Assembly (NCBI GenBank): GCA_938743325.2
Contig: OW568869.1
Coordinates: 682,001-746,000, forward strand
Direction of reading: 5' to 3'
Origin: Pycnococcus provasolii
Taxonomy: Eukaryota > Chlorophyta > Pseudoscourfieldiophyceae > Pseudoscourfieldiales > Pycnococcaceae
Length of the DNA stretch: 64,000 bases
The first letter of the stretch is position 1. Each line of letters starts with the position of its first letter. Of this stretch, positions 1 through 9,300 are shown piece after piece. A program made the translations under genes and the position numbers. The notes beneath the pieces are model-generated. The model made no database searches. It had not been told where the DNA came from and was given only the letters and a program-made list of their open reading frames with translations.

Positions 1-781
1 TCTGCGGCAATCTTCTCCGCGCGCGCCTCCGACTCGGCGAGCTGATTCTTCGCAGCTTCCAGCTCCGACTCAAGCGTCTTGCGCTTCTTCAACGCCGTCT
101 TCAGCTTCTCCTTAGCCGCCGTCGCCTCCTCCTGCAGCTGCTGCTGGCTCGTTGCCGCGCTCTCAGCCGCCTGCGACGCGCTCGACTCCGCCTCGCTCGC
201 GCGCTGCTCGGCGGCTGATGCCGCCTGCCTCGCCGCCTCCAGCTCCGATTCCACACGCTTCGCGCTGTCGAGAGCCGCGCTCAGCTCGTCCTTCGCCTTC
301 GACGCGTCTTCCTGCAGCTGCCTCTCGCGCTCGCCGGCCTCGGCGTTCGCATCTGCGGCAATCTTCTCCGCACGCGCCTCCGACTCGACGAGCTGATTCT
401 TCGCAGCTTCCAGCTCCGACTCAAGCGTCTTACCCTTTTTTACGGCAGCTTTCGCTTGTTGTGTCGCCTTCGATGCCTCCTCCTGCAGCTGCTGCTGGCT
501 CGTTGCCGCGCTCTCAGCCGCCTGCGACGCGCTCGACTCCGCCTCGTTCGCGCGCTGCTCCGCAGCCGAAGCCGCCTGCCTCGCCGCCTCCAGCTCCGAT
601 TCCAGACGCTTCGCGCTGTCGAGAGCCGCGCTCAGCTCGTCCTTCGCCTTCGACGCGTCTTCCTGCAGCTGCTTCTCGCGCTCGCCGGCCTCGGCGTTCG
701 CATCTGCGGCAATCTTCTCCGCACGCGCCTCCGACTCGGCGAGCTGATTCTTCGCAGCTTCCAGCTCCGACTCAAGCGCCT
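1..781. repeat. 351-bp in-frame tandem repeat inside the coiled-coil gene
   Basis: The segment beginning tctgcggcaatcttctccgc recurs at 1, 352 and 703, an exact 351-bp period (117 codons). The copies differ at scattered positions only. The array continues past the left edge. Confidence 0.85.
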
Positions 782-1400
782 TACCTTCTTCCTGCTTATG
801 CGCGAGTTCCGTCTCGAGACGCCGCACCACAGCCTGTACGGAAGTGACCGCGTCCTTGCTAGCCGCCTGGTGCTGAGCCTCAACTCGCTGTGCCTCCTTG
901 CGTTGGTCTACCAGCTTCTGCTTCAGCGCAGCCACTTCCTTATCCGTCGCTTCCACGCGACTTCGCAGGCTTTCAAGCTCAGCGAGATCGCGCTCCCGTT
1001 GGCTCAGGCGCGGGTTCTGCTTCTGCTTCTGCGAAGGTTGCGGCTGTAACCACGGCCTTTTTTCGAGTTCCTCGGCCGTCGTCGTTGCTGGCTGCGGCGG
1101 CTGCGGCGGCGGTACCTTTGCAGGTGATCCCACCGGCGGCGGCGCCAGTCCCGGTGGTGGTGCACTGTTTTTCTCAGGCGGCGGCGCTTGTGCCTTGCTC
1201 GCCGCCTTATTAGGTCCTCCTGCCGCCTTTGCTGTTGTTGTTGGTGGTTTCGCAGCTGACGCAGGCGCCGCGGCCGCCGCTGCCGGCGTCGCTGTCGCCG
1301 TCGCCGATGCCGATGCGTTCGCCGCCTTTTTCTTTTTGAATTCCTCGAGTCGTCTTAAACCTGCGAGTCGCAGATCTTCCTTGCTTGATCGCTCCGCCAT
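1..1400 (-). CDS. Golgin-like Ala/Glu-rich coiled-coil protein (3' end outside window)
   Basis: The frame is open from an ATG at 1398-1400 (reverse strand) to the left edge, so at least 466 residues are seen and the C-terminus is missing. The N-terminus carries a Leu/Lys-rich helix with the motif RRLEEFKKKKA at about residues 16-26. This recalls the N-terminal basic helix of some golgins; that similarity is my judgement. A disordered Ala/Pro-rich stretch (about 25-115) follows, then continuous heptad-rich coiled coil. The coiled coil contains a 117-residue tandem repeat (351 bp period) with blocks such as ESELEAAKNQLAESEARAEK. I infer a tether or structural filament, perhaps at the Golgi. A generic coiled-coil protein is equally possible, because the sequence is low in complexity and lacks a diagnostic GRIP or ARF-binding domain in the visible part. 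Confidence 0.75.
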   Translation of the reverse strand, partial: MAERSSKEDLRLAGLRRLEEFKKKKAANASASATATATPAAAAAAPASAAKPPTTTAKAAGGPNKAASKAQAPPPEKNSAPPPGLAPPPVGSPAKVPPPQPPQPATTTAEELEKRPWLQPQPSQKQKQNPRLSQRERDLAELESLRSRVEATDKEVAALKQKLVDQRKEAQRVEAQHQAASKDAVTSVQAVVRRLETELAHKQEEGKALESELEAAKNQLAESEARAEKIAADANAEAGEREKQLQEDASKAKDELSAALDSAKRLESELEAARQAASAAEQRANEAESSASQAAESAATSQQQLQEEASKATQQAKAAVKKGKTLESELEAAKNQLVESEARAEKIAADANAEAGERERQLQEDASKAKDELSAALDSAKRVESELEAARQAASAAEQRASEAESSASQAAESAATSQQQLQEEATAAKEKLKTALKKRKTLESELEAAKNQLAESEARAEKIAA

Positions 1401-2644
1401 AGTAAGGCCAAGGTAATAGGCCAAAGTAACTCACTTTACAAGTGCTACCTTAATAATAAGGCCTTAACCGGCGTAGCTAAGGTAGCTAGTAACTCCTAAA
1501 GGTACAGGTACCCGTACACGGCCAGGCGTATTTTATATAAAATCACGCGGGAAATCAAGACTTACCAAATATAATATATTTGCCAGAGCAATGGGAGAGG
1601 TATTGGCGGAGGTGGTTGGCGGGCGGCTGAACTCGGTCAATAATGAGGTTGCTCGAACTCACTCCGTGGAAGACCTGAAGTTGGGCCCCAGAAAGATATC
1701 AGTATCACCACGTACTTCTATGTACCTTAGTTGGTACGTGATGATGAGGTGGAGGAGGCCGCCTCGAAGAAGTTCAGTTCAACGACGACTTCGACTTGCA
1801 CTTGCTCGCTCTGTTCATCTCGCTTCATTTATCTCGTTGGGATACTGTACCACTCACTCACGCATCGTTTGGAACACCTGTTTGGAACTACAGTACTTAC
1901 CGTTTAGTTTAGTGGTATGTTCAGTACTGTAGTGAGTTTTCTGTGTGTTGTGTGTGTTGCGTGGACCTGTTGCGTCGTTGATAGGCCTGATATGCACTTC
2001 AGCTCGTTGAGCCTTGAGCTCTTGAGTCTCTTGAGGGATCAGGGACGTCGTTGAGGCCAGTTGAGGGACGCTTTGGCGCTTTGGCGCTTGGCGTAGACCT
2101 TTGGCGTGGGCCTTTGGCATGGTACAAACCTGTAAGATTAGGTGTGCAGTGCGCACCTGTGCAGTGCCTGTGCAGTGTACATACCACCCTGGTAGTGGTA
2201 AAAGTTAGTGGTAGAGTTCATTATGTACTGGATGTACGAGAGGATTGGCGCGAGTTCCATCTCGAGACGTGGTGGCGCGTAGTACTACTGTATGTACCAT
2301 GCGAGTATGCGACATGTTGGCGAGTTCGAAGAGCTCTGTTGTTGGAGCCTCCACCTTGTTGGAGCTGTTGGAGCTCGAGAGCACTCGAGCTCGACGAAAC
2401 GGTGGTTTCATTCCACTTTCAAGCAACTTTCAAGCAACTTTCAAGCAACTTAAAAGAGTCTGTTGTTGAGCTTGACGACACGACTTCCTGCTCGATCTCG
2501 ATCGACGCGACGATTGAATGGATTGAAGCAGGATGATACTTCGATAATTCAGTACAGTACGACGCGCGCTAACCCTTCACCTTTACAGTATATCTTCCCG
2601 GAAGTTCGTAACTTACCGGGTACTTCCTACGGGTAAGTTTGCGC
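1401..2644. other. Divergent intergenic region, no gene seen
   Basis: Lies between the starts of two divergent coiled-coil genes. It holds only short frames without ATG-led coding character and small direct repeats. One is TTTCAAGCAAC three times near 2416-2452; another is TTGGCGC near 2070-2095. It presumably carries both promoters. I see no clear TATA box or RNA gene. Confidence 0.5.
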
Positions 2645-5125
2645 ATGCCGACGAGCAGCCAGTCTCTGGCGTTGCTTGGTGGTGGTGGTGGTGGTGGTGG
2701 TGGCCATAGCGGGGATAGTGGTGGTCGTGGCCTGAGTAGTAGCCCCAGAACCTCGTCGACGCCAAAACTGCCTCGAACATCCACAACAGCAGTTGCTCAA
2801 CAACACACAAACTCCTCAGCAGACTCTGCCGCCGCGGTGAGAATACAAGCAACACAAAGACAAACGGCGTCGCCGGTCGTGTCTCCGACGAGAAGAGCGG
2901 CGTCTCCGACGAGAACACCCGCGCCGATGGCGGAGTCAACGAACCTCGTCGTGTGCAACTCCAAGGCGGCCGCGGACGCAGTCAGACACCTGCAAAGAAG
3001 ACTGGCACAGGTCAACGCCGCGAATGCCGAACTCTCAGCCGAGAATGCGAGGTTGGCGAACATCGCGGACGAGCAGGCGGATATCGCAGCAGAGGCGGAG
3101 ACGGTACTGCGCGAAGAAGGTTCAGCCATGGCGGCGAGGCTGCAGGAGGTGCGCGCAGGGTTCCAGTCGAGCGTCGAGGAGGCGGAGACGCTAAGAAAAA
3201 GCCTCGCGGAGACGCAGGCGGCGCTCGCAGAGGCTGAAGAGCGCGAGGCGCAGTGGAGAAGCCGCTACGAAGAAGCACGCGCTGAGGGCGAGAGGTGGCA
3301 TGGGCGCGCAGAGGCGGCGACGGAGGCGGCGACGCACTTGCACGCGGCGACGGAAGCTGTGGCGCACCTCGCGTCGCCGTCGGCAAGCCCCTCCACGCCG
3401 CAGCAACAGCCAACCTCAACCCCTCCACCGGGGCAGCCAACGTCGGTGGTGCTGTCGGTGGATGCAAGGCACGACCAAGCGCGGGCGGCGGACGCGTCAA
3501 CCTCGCATGCGCCAGAAGCTATTGGAGCGCCTCCTCTTGCCGCTGCTACAAATGCACATGGCAGCCAAACACCGATGGCCACCTCGCAGTTTCCGCAAGC
3601 AGCGGCGTATGCCCATCCTGCAGCATACACACCGCAACAACCACAAATGCTATCGTCGCAGCATGCCGTCGCACAACCCACGTATCAATATTACCAGACG
3701 CAATTTCCACCTCAGTCACAGCATGCCGCCGCACCTGCCGCCCCATATCCTACTCCACTTCAGACACCACATCCGAACACTCCGCTTCCACCACATGCTG
3801 CGCCACAGCCAATGGCGCCACAGCCAATGGCGCCACAGCCAATCGCACAACAGCCAATGGCGCCACAGCCAATGGCGCCACAGCCAATGGCACAACAGCC
3901 AATGGCGCCACAGCCAATGGCGCCACAGCCAATGGCGCCACAGCCAATGGCGCCACAGCCAATGGCGCCACAGCCAATGGCGCCACAGCCAATGGCACCA
4001 CAGCCAATGGCACCATACCCACCGCCACCGTCGCCATCAGCACCGCCACCGCCGCAGCCACAAGCACCTCCACCAACAGTGCAAGGAATGCCGCCCATGC
4101 CGGCAATGCATACCTCCCCAATTCCAAATCAGACGCCAGCACCATCACCGATGTATGTGAACAGTGGCATGCCGCAACAAGCACCAGCAGTTGACCACTC
4201 AGGTCTGCACTTTGCATCATCATCGCCATCCTATAGTGTTGGCACGATGCAAGCACCAGACATGCACCACCATTCGATATCAACGATGACGCCAGCCTCA
4301 ATGTCGAGAACGACGCAAGCTGACCACGCAATGGATAATGCGGTGAAGCACGAGACGGTGGTACGAGTGCTCTCCCTCGGCGCAAAGCTTTTGGAAGAGA
4401 AACACCGAGATCTGCTCTACAATCTTCCGCCGAGCAGGCGAAGTGCCATTGCATCACGCGTCGATGCAGAGTCTAGCTCGTGGCCCATTTCAGAGCGTGA
4501 GGAGCGGCAGCGCGCGGCGGTGAAAGCTGCCATAGCTGCTTCCCAGCGCGGTATCGGAAGCCATGCCGAGGCTTTCGATATCGATCCGTCGACAATCCCG
4601 GACGACCCGTCAATTCGTGTTGGCGGTGGTTACCTCTACTCGCCTGGCGGAGGCTTGTTGAGCAAGGCTGACTTCTGGGACCCCTCGAAGGAAATTGCTC
4701 CACCGATATCTTATGGTGTCGAAGCCACGACGACTTCATTAACTCATCTTCTGACAGCACCGCCGCCTCCCGATGACAGGCTGTTGTTGACGTCGTCGTT
4801 TGCATCGCCAACTTCCACGTCGCCAGATGCAAAGTATGCGGCACAGCATCTTCTCGAGGCGGAGATCGAACTGAATGCCGTGCAGGAGACGTATCGTGCG
4901 TTACTTGCGAAGAGGTCGCGTGCCGCCGGCCAGGAGCGCGTTCGCAGGAAGCCTGCTGTTGGTGGACGAGGAAAAGGTCGTGGCGGTGATTTATCATCCG
5001 CACTGCATGCGGAGCTGGCTGAGTGCAAGAGAAGAATGCACATTGTGGCTTCGCGTGTTGGAATGCTTCGTTCGACGTTGCACACTCACTCCTCATCACC
5101 AACACCCATTTCTTCGCCCCCGTGA
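2645..5125 (+). CDS. Pro/Gln-rich coiled-coil protein with MAPQP repeats
   Basis: An 826-residue protein starting at the ATG at 2645. A polyglycine run occupies about residues 12-20 and a Ser/Thr-rich disordered region follows. A coiled coil spans about 100-250, rich in Glu, Ala and Arg. A long Pro/Gln/Ala linker contains 14 pentapeptides of the type MAPQP (about residues 389-458). The C-terminal third looks more ordered and ends with a second helical segment and a basic Gly/Arg patch near GGRGKGRGG. I recognise no catalytic domain. Architecture of this sort (coiled coil, low-complexity Pro/Gln, basic tail) is common in scaffold, RNA-granule or transcription co-factor proteins, but nothing here decides between them. 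It converges on the epimerase gene with a 190-bp gap. Confidence 0.8.
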   Translation: MPTSSQSLALLGGGGGGGGGHSGDSGGRGLSSSPRTSSTPKLPRTSTTAVAQQHTNSSADSAAAVRIQATQRQTASPVVSPTRRAASPTRTPAPMAESTNLVVCNSKAAADAVRHLQRRLAQVNAANAELSAENARLANIADEQADIAAEAETVLREEGSAMAARLQEVRAGFQSSVEEAETLRKSLAETQAALAEAEEREAQWRSRYEEARAEGERWHGRAEAATEAATHLHAATEAVAHLASPSASPSTPQQQPTSTPPPGQPTSVVLSVDARHDQARAADASTSHAPEAIGAPPLAAATNAHGSQTPMATSQFPQAAAYAHPAAYTPQQPQMLSSQHAVAQPTYQYYQTQFPPQSQHAAAPAAPYPTPLQTPHPNTPLPPHAAPQPMAPQPMAPQPIAQQPMAPQPMAPQPMAQQPMAPQPMAPQPMAPQPMAPQPMAPQPMAPQPMAPQPMAPYPPPPSPSAPPPPQPQAPPPTVQGMPPMPAMHTSPIPNQTPAPSPMYVNSGMPQQAPAVDHSGLHFASSSPSYSVGTMQAPDMHHHSISTMTPASMSRTTQADHAMDNAVKHETVVRVLSLGAKLLEEKHRDLLYNLPPSRRSAIASRVDAESSSWPISEREERQRAAVKAAIAASQRGIGSHAEAFDIDPSTIPDDPSIRVGGGYLYSPGGGLLSKADFWDPSKEIAPPISYGVEATTTSLTHLLTAPPPPDDRLLLTSSFASPTSTSPDAKYAAQHLLEAEIELNAVQETYRALLAKRSRAAGQERVRRKPAVGGRGKGRGGDLSSALHAELAECKRRMHIVASRVGMLRSTLHTHSSSPTPISSPP
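3801..4017 (+). repeat. 15-bp minisatellite encoding MAPQP pentapeptides
   Basis: About 14 tandem copies of CACAGCCAATGGCGC with few variants (IAQQP, MAQQP, MAPYP when translated). The unit is a multiple of three, so copy-number change keeps the frame. It also leaves the other frames free of stops, which creates spurious overlapping frames. Confidence 0.9.
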
Positions 5126-5315
5126 TGACAGACAACAACAAAACGATGTATCGTCTCATTCACAACCTTGTAGCTGAAAGTACAATTATTATAAGTAAGT
5201 AAGACCCACATTACACAAGGAATACGAAAATGTTTCTTTTTTTCTTCAGAGGAGGGTGGAGGAGAGGAGAGATAAGGTTAGGCGATAGAAGAATTTGTTT
5301 TGGCCATGACGCCGT

Positions 5316-6686
5316 CTACGACGTCGATAGGCCTTGCTCCACCAGATTTTCCTTCTCGTCGTGCTCCACCCAGCTCTTCTCCTGCAAGTCCGGGCGGACC
5401 CAGCTTGGCGGCATGTTCTTTTTCACCTCAACCGCGGAGAACTCCACAGCCGCGAATTCGGCACCCTCCTTCTTCGCCCACTCCACCATTCTTGACATGC
5501 CAGTCTCCAGTGGCACGGGCCGGGGCAAACTCGGCAGGTAGCAGTGGATCTTCGAGTGGCTCGACTCGGCATGCTCCACCTCGTTTCGCTTGTCGAGGTG
5601 CACGAGCGTCTTATCGTCCAAGAAAAGATCCGTGCTCCATGCGTAAGCAGTCACCTTGGCGAGGAAGTTGACCGTGTACGCCTGATCTCCGCCGACGTTG
5701 AACACCTCGTTGTGCATGTGCTCCATCAGAGGGCTCACGGCGATGGGAACGGCAACGTCGTCGATGTAGCTGAACTTGCGTGTCTGCGTGCCGTCGCCGA
5801 AGACGGTCATCGGCTTTCCGTGGCTGAGCTGGTTCAGGAAGATGCCGATGACGTTGCGATACCGGTCGAAAAGGTTCTGGCCCGGGCCGTAGACGTTGTG
5901 AGGTCGGAATACGATGTACTTCTGCCCAAACATCTCGTGGGCCGCCTTGAGGTCAAGCTCGCACGCGTACTTGCTCACGCCGTACGGGTCCTCGGGAATG
6001 GGCGTCGTCTCCTCCGTCATAGGCGTCTGCCCCGCGCCGTACACGGCGATGGAGCTGGTGAAGACGAACACCTCGGTATTCTCGCTGCGCACGCACGCGT
6101 TGAGCAGTTGCATGGTCGCGACGAGGTTGTTGCGGTAGTTGTACCCACGGATGAAGTGGCTGAGTCCCTCTGCGGCGTACGCAGCGAGGTGGTACACGTA
6201 CGTGAACGGCCCGTGGTGTTCGAAGAGCTCGTCGATGAAGTGCGGGTCCTTCAGGTCGCCCTTCACGAACGTCACTCCTTCAGGCACGTTCTTCTTGAAC
6301 CCGCCGGACATGTCGTCGACGGCGATGACGTCCATGTCGAGGTCCCTTGCGATGCGTGCGACGTGGCTTCCAATGAATCCCGCGGCTCCCGTGACGAGTG
6401 CCTTGGGCTTGGTGCCGTCTGGCTTTGGCAGTGCCTTGAGCGTCATGACGTCTATGTGGCGCACTTCGTTCGAGAGTCCGTACCTGAGGCAGAAGATTTC
6501 CCTCGTCATGGGCACCTGTTCTTGTATGTACTCCTCCGCCTCTCGCAGTCTGTTCGCCTCGTTTCTCGTGAGCGTGAGCACGACGAGCGAGGCAACGAAC
6601 ACGAGTATGATGGTAAGAACTCCGGAGTTATTCCCTGCGGAAGAACGGCGCATGAGCGAGCGTGGTTGTGACTGCCCTAAGTCCAT
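5316..6686 (-). CDS. Type II membrane NAD-dependent nucleotide-sugar epimerase/dehydratase (extended SDR)
   Basis: A 456-residue protein with ATG at 6684-6686. A short cytoplasmic Ser/Arg-rich tail precedes a single membrane span at about residues 23-39. The Rossmann domain opens with the NAD motif TGAAGFIGSH (G100, G103, G106). An acidic DD pair follows the second strand, with HLAA at 166-169. Catalytic elements are the SS pair in FVFTSSIAVYG (about 207-217) and YGVSK (Y235, K239). RPHNVYGPGQ (261-270) and GDGTQTRKFSYIDD are the usual sugar-nucleotide-binding motifs of UDP-glucose 4-epimerase and UDP-glucuronate epimerase relatives. A signal anchor fits a Golgi or ER enzyme supplying activated sugars, as for plant glucuronate 4-epimerases. 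The exact substrate cannot be read from sequence. Expected activity: NAD-assisted epimerisation or decarboxylation of a UDP-sugar. Confidence 0.9.
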   Translation of the reverse strand: MDLGQSQPRSLMRRSSAGNNSGVLTIILVFVASLVVLTLTRNEANRLREAEEYIQEQVPMTREIFCLRYGLSNEVRHIDVMTLKALPKPDGTKPKALVTGAAGFIGSHVARIARDLDMDVIAVDDMSGGFKKNVPEGVTFVKGDLKDPHFIDELFEHHGPFTYVYHLAAYAAEGLSHFIRGYNYRNNLVATMQLLNACVRSENTEVFVFTSSIAVYGAGQTPMTEETTPIPEDPYGVSKYACELDLKAAHEMFGQKYIVFRPHNVYGPGQNLFDRYRNVIGIFLNQLSHGKPMTVFGDGTQTRKFSYIDDVAVPIAVSPLMEHMHNEVFNVGGDQAYTVNFLAKVTAYAWSTDLFLDDKTLVHLDKRNEVEHAESSHSKIHCYLPSLPRPVPLETGMSRMVEWAKKEGAEFAAVEFSAVEVKKNMPPSWVRPDLQEKSWVEHDEKENLVEQGLSTS

Positions 6687-7247
6687 GATATCAGACTGTT
6701 GTAGAATTTTCTGATCTTATTCGCTGATCTCTTGATCGATCGAGGTCCCTTAAGAAGGATCGCAAGGCACCTCACCTCACTTAAGCTTAAGGCGCACCTT
6801 AAGTTACCTTAAGTTCAGATCTTCACCTGAGGAGGATGTGTTCAAGGCCAGATGTGGATGATGTGGCTGGCCAGCTCCAAAGAGGAGGAATGGAGGGAGA
6901 ACGATCCGATCCGGCCGGAGGAGGAGGCGAAGCAAGCTCGCGGCCAGGAAGTGTGCCAGGAGGAGACCTCTCAGGAGGAGGCCGAGGAGCTCGAAAAATG
7001 CCTTAAATTAACCCCGAACTCCATAGATCCATGGGGATACTTGCTAATTTTAATTTCCAACCCCGAATAATGTTCTCCTCAAGGCTCGGGTCTCCTCGGT
7101 CTGAGAAGAAAAAGATGGGGAGATAGATTCCCCGACCAAGCGTTGAGGACTTCGGGACCGCATATAATAGGCATTTATCTCCGGCCCCGCCCCTCAAGCC
7201 CCTTCGTGTCGAGTCACCCCCTCCTTCTGAAAGCAACAACGTTCACG
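6687..7247. other. Divergent promoter region with CTTAAG-rich segment
   Basis: Lies between the divergent epimerase and plastid-protein genes. The palindromic core CTTAAG (or TTAAG) recurs several times at about 6747-6815, for example around CACCTTAAGTTACCTTAAG. Similar CTTAAG clusters sit upstream of genes near 37850 and 51590. I see no RNA gene or convincing frame here. Confidence 0.4.
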
Positions 7248-7640
7248 ATGATGTCCGCGCGCGTTTCTACCCTTCGAAGCTTGCGTCCTGCCCGTCCTGC
7301 CTCGCGACCCTCGGGGCGCCGGTCAGCCGTTCGCGTCATGGCGATGGGAGGAAAGAAGTCTCAGGAGAAGATCTTTGGCATGCCCATCGGATGGTGGCTC
7401 AAGGACTCCGTCGAGGATGGTGTGGGATCCGAACTCTCCACCAAGGGGGACGGAGGATACACCGAACAGTTCACCAAGGAACTCGAGGAATACCAGAGGA
7501 CGTACACCAAGATGCTCAAGGCGGCGGGGGGAGAGTACACCGTCAACTACCAGCAGGAACTGCTCTCCGGAAAGAGCCGCGACAAGAAGAAGAAGCCGTA
7601 CAAGAATGCGGAGGCGAGTGGCAAGTTCATGAAGAAGTAG
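7248..7640 (+). CDS. Small plastid-targeted protein, function unknown
   Basis: A 130-residue protein beginning with a double ATG (7248 and 7251). Residues 1-33 are rich in Ser, Arg, Ala and Pro with no acidic residue. That is a typical chloroplast transit peptide, with probable cleavage near RVMAMGG. The mature part is about 97 residues, hydrophilic and lysine-rich toward the C-terminus. It has a conserved-looking segment, FGMPIGWWLKDSVEDG, and a Tyr-rich stretch, TEQFTKELEEYQRTYTKM. No membrane span is visible. I do not recognise the family. Size, transit peptide and the paired tryptophans would fit a small accessory subunit of a thylakoid or stromal complex, but that is a guess. Confidence 0.75.
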   Translation: MMSARVSTLRSLRPARPASRPSGRRSAVRVMAMGGKKSQEKIFGMPIGWWLKDSVEDGVGSELSTKGDGGYTEQFTKELEEYQRTYTKMLKAAGGEYTVNYQQELLSGKSRDKKKKPYKNAEASGKFMKK

Positions 7641-7840
7641 ATGTTTTTTCAGGCTGAGTGATATACACAGTAACCCGCGTCGCAACCGCCTTGTTTCTTC
7701 AACGAATTACATACGTCAACACATAACAATCAACGCGTAGCAGGGGAGTGTGGTTGGTTTTGCAAATCTCTGTCTATTCTACAACCACGAAACTCACGCA
7801 GGGGGTGGCAAAAAAACCAAAGAAAAGAAACAAGGAACAT

Positions 7841-9031
7841 CTACACCGCGGCGGCTGCTGATGACGACGACGACGACGACGAAGTCAAGCAGATCGGGTG
7901 CATGCACGGTATCTTGTTCGCCTCCGACGTCGCAAACATGCCCTCCAGTTGCCAAGCTGGCGTGTTGCCGTCCACTTGCAAAGTTGTGCCGTGAGCAAGT
8001 TCCCACGTCGCGCGATTGATGCGTTGTGAAGCGGTCCAACCAGCCATGTGCAGGATACTCGTCGAGCACGCGTCGTCCTGATCATCGATGGGCGCTGCCA
8101 TGCCTTCTCCGCCCGTCGGTCGCTCCAGGTTGTCGTCGAAACACGACGGTGGAACATCGACGCCGATGCGATTCAGCGCACTCGAAGGGAGTGTGCGCGT
8201 CGCACTGGCAAGCGCACTGCGTGTCGTCAACACCTGCCAGAAGGCACCCTGCTCCCACGGCCATCCCGTGGTTGTGAAGAACGAGTCAGGGAGCCTTTCC
8301 CTGAGTGCCGGATCACGCCGTGCCTGACGCTTGAGATCGGCGTGGATGTCAAAGCGCTCGGCGAGACGCGCTTCGCCCTCCTCCCCTCCTCCCGCCTCTT
8401 CCCACACGGCGTTGAGAAGGGCGTCACCCGCGCGCCCGCCACGCACAATGAAGACACCCGTGTTGATGAGGTACTCTGGCGGAACTCCTGCATAGTTCGC
8501 CTCTCTCCAGTCTGGTGCCCCGAGCAGGTTCGTGTCGGGTGTGAACAGCGCGACGACGGATGAATCGTCATTGGCGTATTTTTGGATAGCGTCGCGTATG
8601 GGGTCACCTTCAGATGCGACATGTTTAGGTTTGGAGAGCAGCGGAATGGCGTCTGCGTCCATCCACACGATCCACGTGTTTTCGTCTGAATTGCGCACGT
8701 GCTGTTGCATCGCGATAACTTTCTCCCAAGGCGCTGGATTCTTGCGTCCTTTCGTTTCGTTCCTGAGAGGGAAGAGCGACGACAGGCCACGATGCACGAC
8801 GAGGCGGTAGTCGTGTTGCTCACACCAGATGCGCTTGATTAGAGTGCTGTGTACAGAATAATCGCGAATGCTCTCCGTGAATGCAGTCACGACGACGACG
8901 ACCGGCATATTCTTTTTCTCCACGGCCACTGGCATGGTCGAGGCCATGACCACTCGCAAACTGTCCCCCCCTAAAGGTATGACGTTGATGACACCAGCAA
9001 CAACGAGAACGACAACAAGCATCATCACCAT
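7841..9031 (-). CDS. GT34-like Golgi glycosyltransferase (galactosyltransferase/GMA12-MNN10 type)
   Basis: A 396-residue type II membrane protein. The first ATG of the frame is at 9029-9031, immediately followed by a membrane span (residues 3-18), which supports this start. The lumenal domain starts with a VVVVVTAF strand at 44-51. PWEKVIAM (101-108) follows, then WIVWMDADAIP with the metal-binding DxD at D125-D127. This order (W-x-K helix, then W-x-W/MDxDA) is that of the GT34 family, whose members transfer galactose, xylose or related sugars from nucleotide sugars onto cell-surface or wall glycans. A second conserved region, PPEYLINTGVFIVR, lies near 195-208. The C-terminus is polyserine/polyalanine. 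Acceptor and donor cannot be predicted. Confidence 0.82.
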   Translation of the reverse strand: MVMMLVVVLVVAGVINVIPLGGDSLRVVMASTMPVAVEKKNMPVVVVVTAFTESIRDYSVHSTLIKRIWCEQHDYRLVVHRGLSSLFPLRNETKGRKNPAPWEKVIAMQQHVRNSDENTWIVWMDADAIPLLSKPKHVASEGDPIRDAIQKYANDDSSVVALFTPDTNLLGAPDWREANYAGVPPEYLINTGVFIVRGGRAGDALLNAVWEEAGGGEEGEARLAERFDIHADLKRQARRDPALRERLPDSFFTTTGWPWEQGAFWQVLTTRSALASATRTLPSSALNRIGVDVPPSCFDDNLERPTGGEGMAAPIDDQDDACSTSILHMAGWTASQRINRATWELAHGTTLQVDGNTPAWQLEGMFATSEANKIPCMHPICLTSSSSSSSSAAAAV

Positions 9032-9178
9032 CGCCCTGGAACGTGATACCGGGACAAAATTTGTCACAAATCCGAGTTTTGAAAGGGAGCAAGAAGGGAG
9101 GGAAAAAAAGGAAAAAAAGGAAAAACGCCAAACAACTAATTAACAAGCCCATGCCAATCACCCTCTTGTAAACCCGAA

Positions 9179-9240
9179 CCCCTAACCCCTAACCCCTAAC
9201 CCTAACCCCTAACCCCTAACCCCTAACCCCTAACCCTAAC
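9179..9240. repeat. Interstitial telomere-like tract (CCCCTAA/CCCTAA)
   Basis: About nine tandem units of CCCCTAA with two CCCTAA hexamers on the plus strand. The tract sits between divergent genes, 61 bp before the DEAD-box ATG and about 150 bp before the GT34-like start. Coding sequence continues on both sides, so it is not a chromosome end. Confidence 0.95.
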
Positions 9241-9300
9241 GGGGTCGTCGTGTTTTTGTTCTCCTCCCTCCCCCCCCTTTCACTTGTTGGTTGTTGTTGT

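Noticed and set aside
1591-2536. Small plus-strand frames between the first two genes
   Set aside because: Short, with no domain or composition like the neighbouring genes; they fit chance frames in intergenic DNA.
3300-4190. Two other plus-strand frames and minus-strand frames through the MAPQP region
   Set aside because: The 15-bp repeat is stop-free in several frames. Only the 2645-5125 frame extends beyond the repeat with coherent sequence.
5544-6671. Plus-strand frame of about 375 codons opposite the epimerase
   Set aside because: Shadow of a high-GC gene; the minus-strand protein has a complete SDR signature.
9179-9240. A true chromosome end or fused telomeres
   Set aside because: Normal genes lie close on both sides, the tract is only about 60 bp, and there is no head-to-head TTAGGG/CCCTAA junction.
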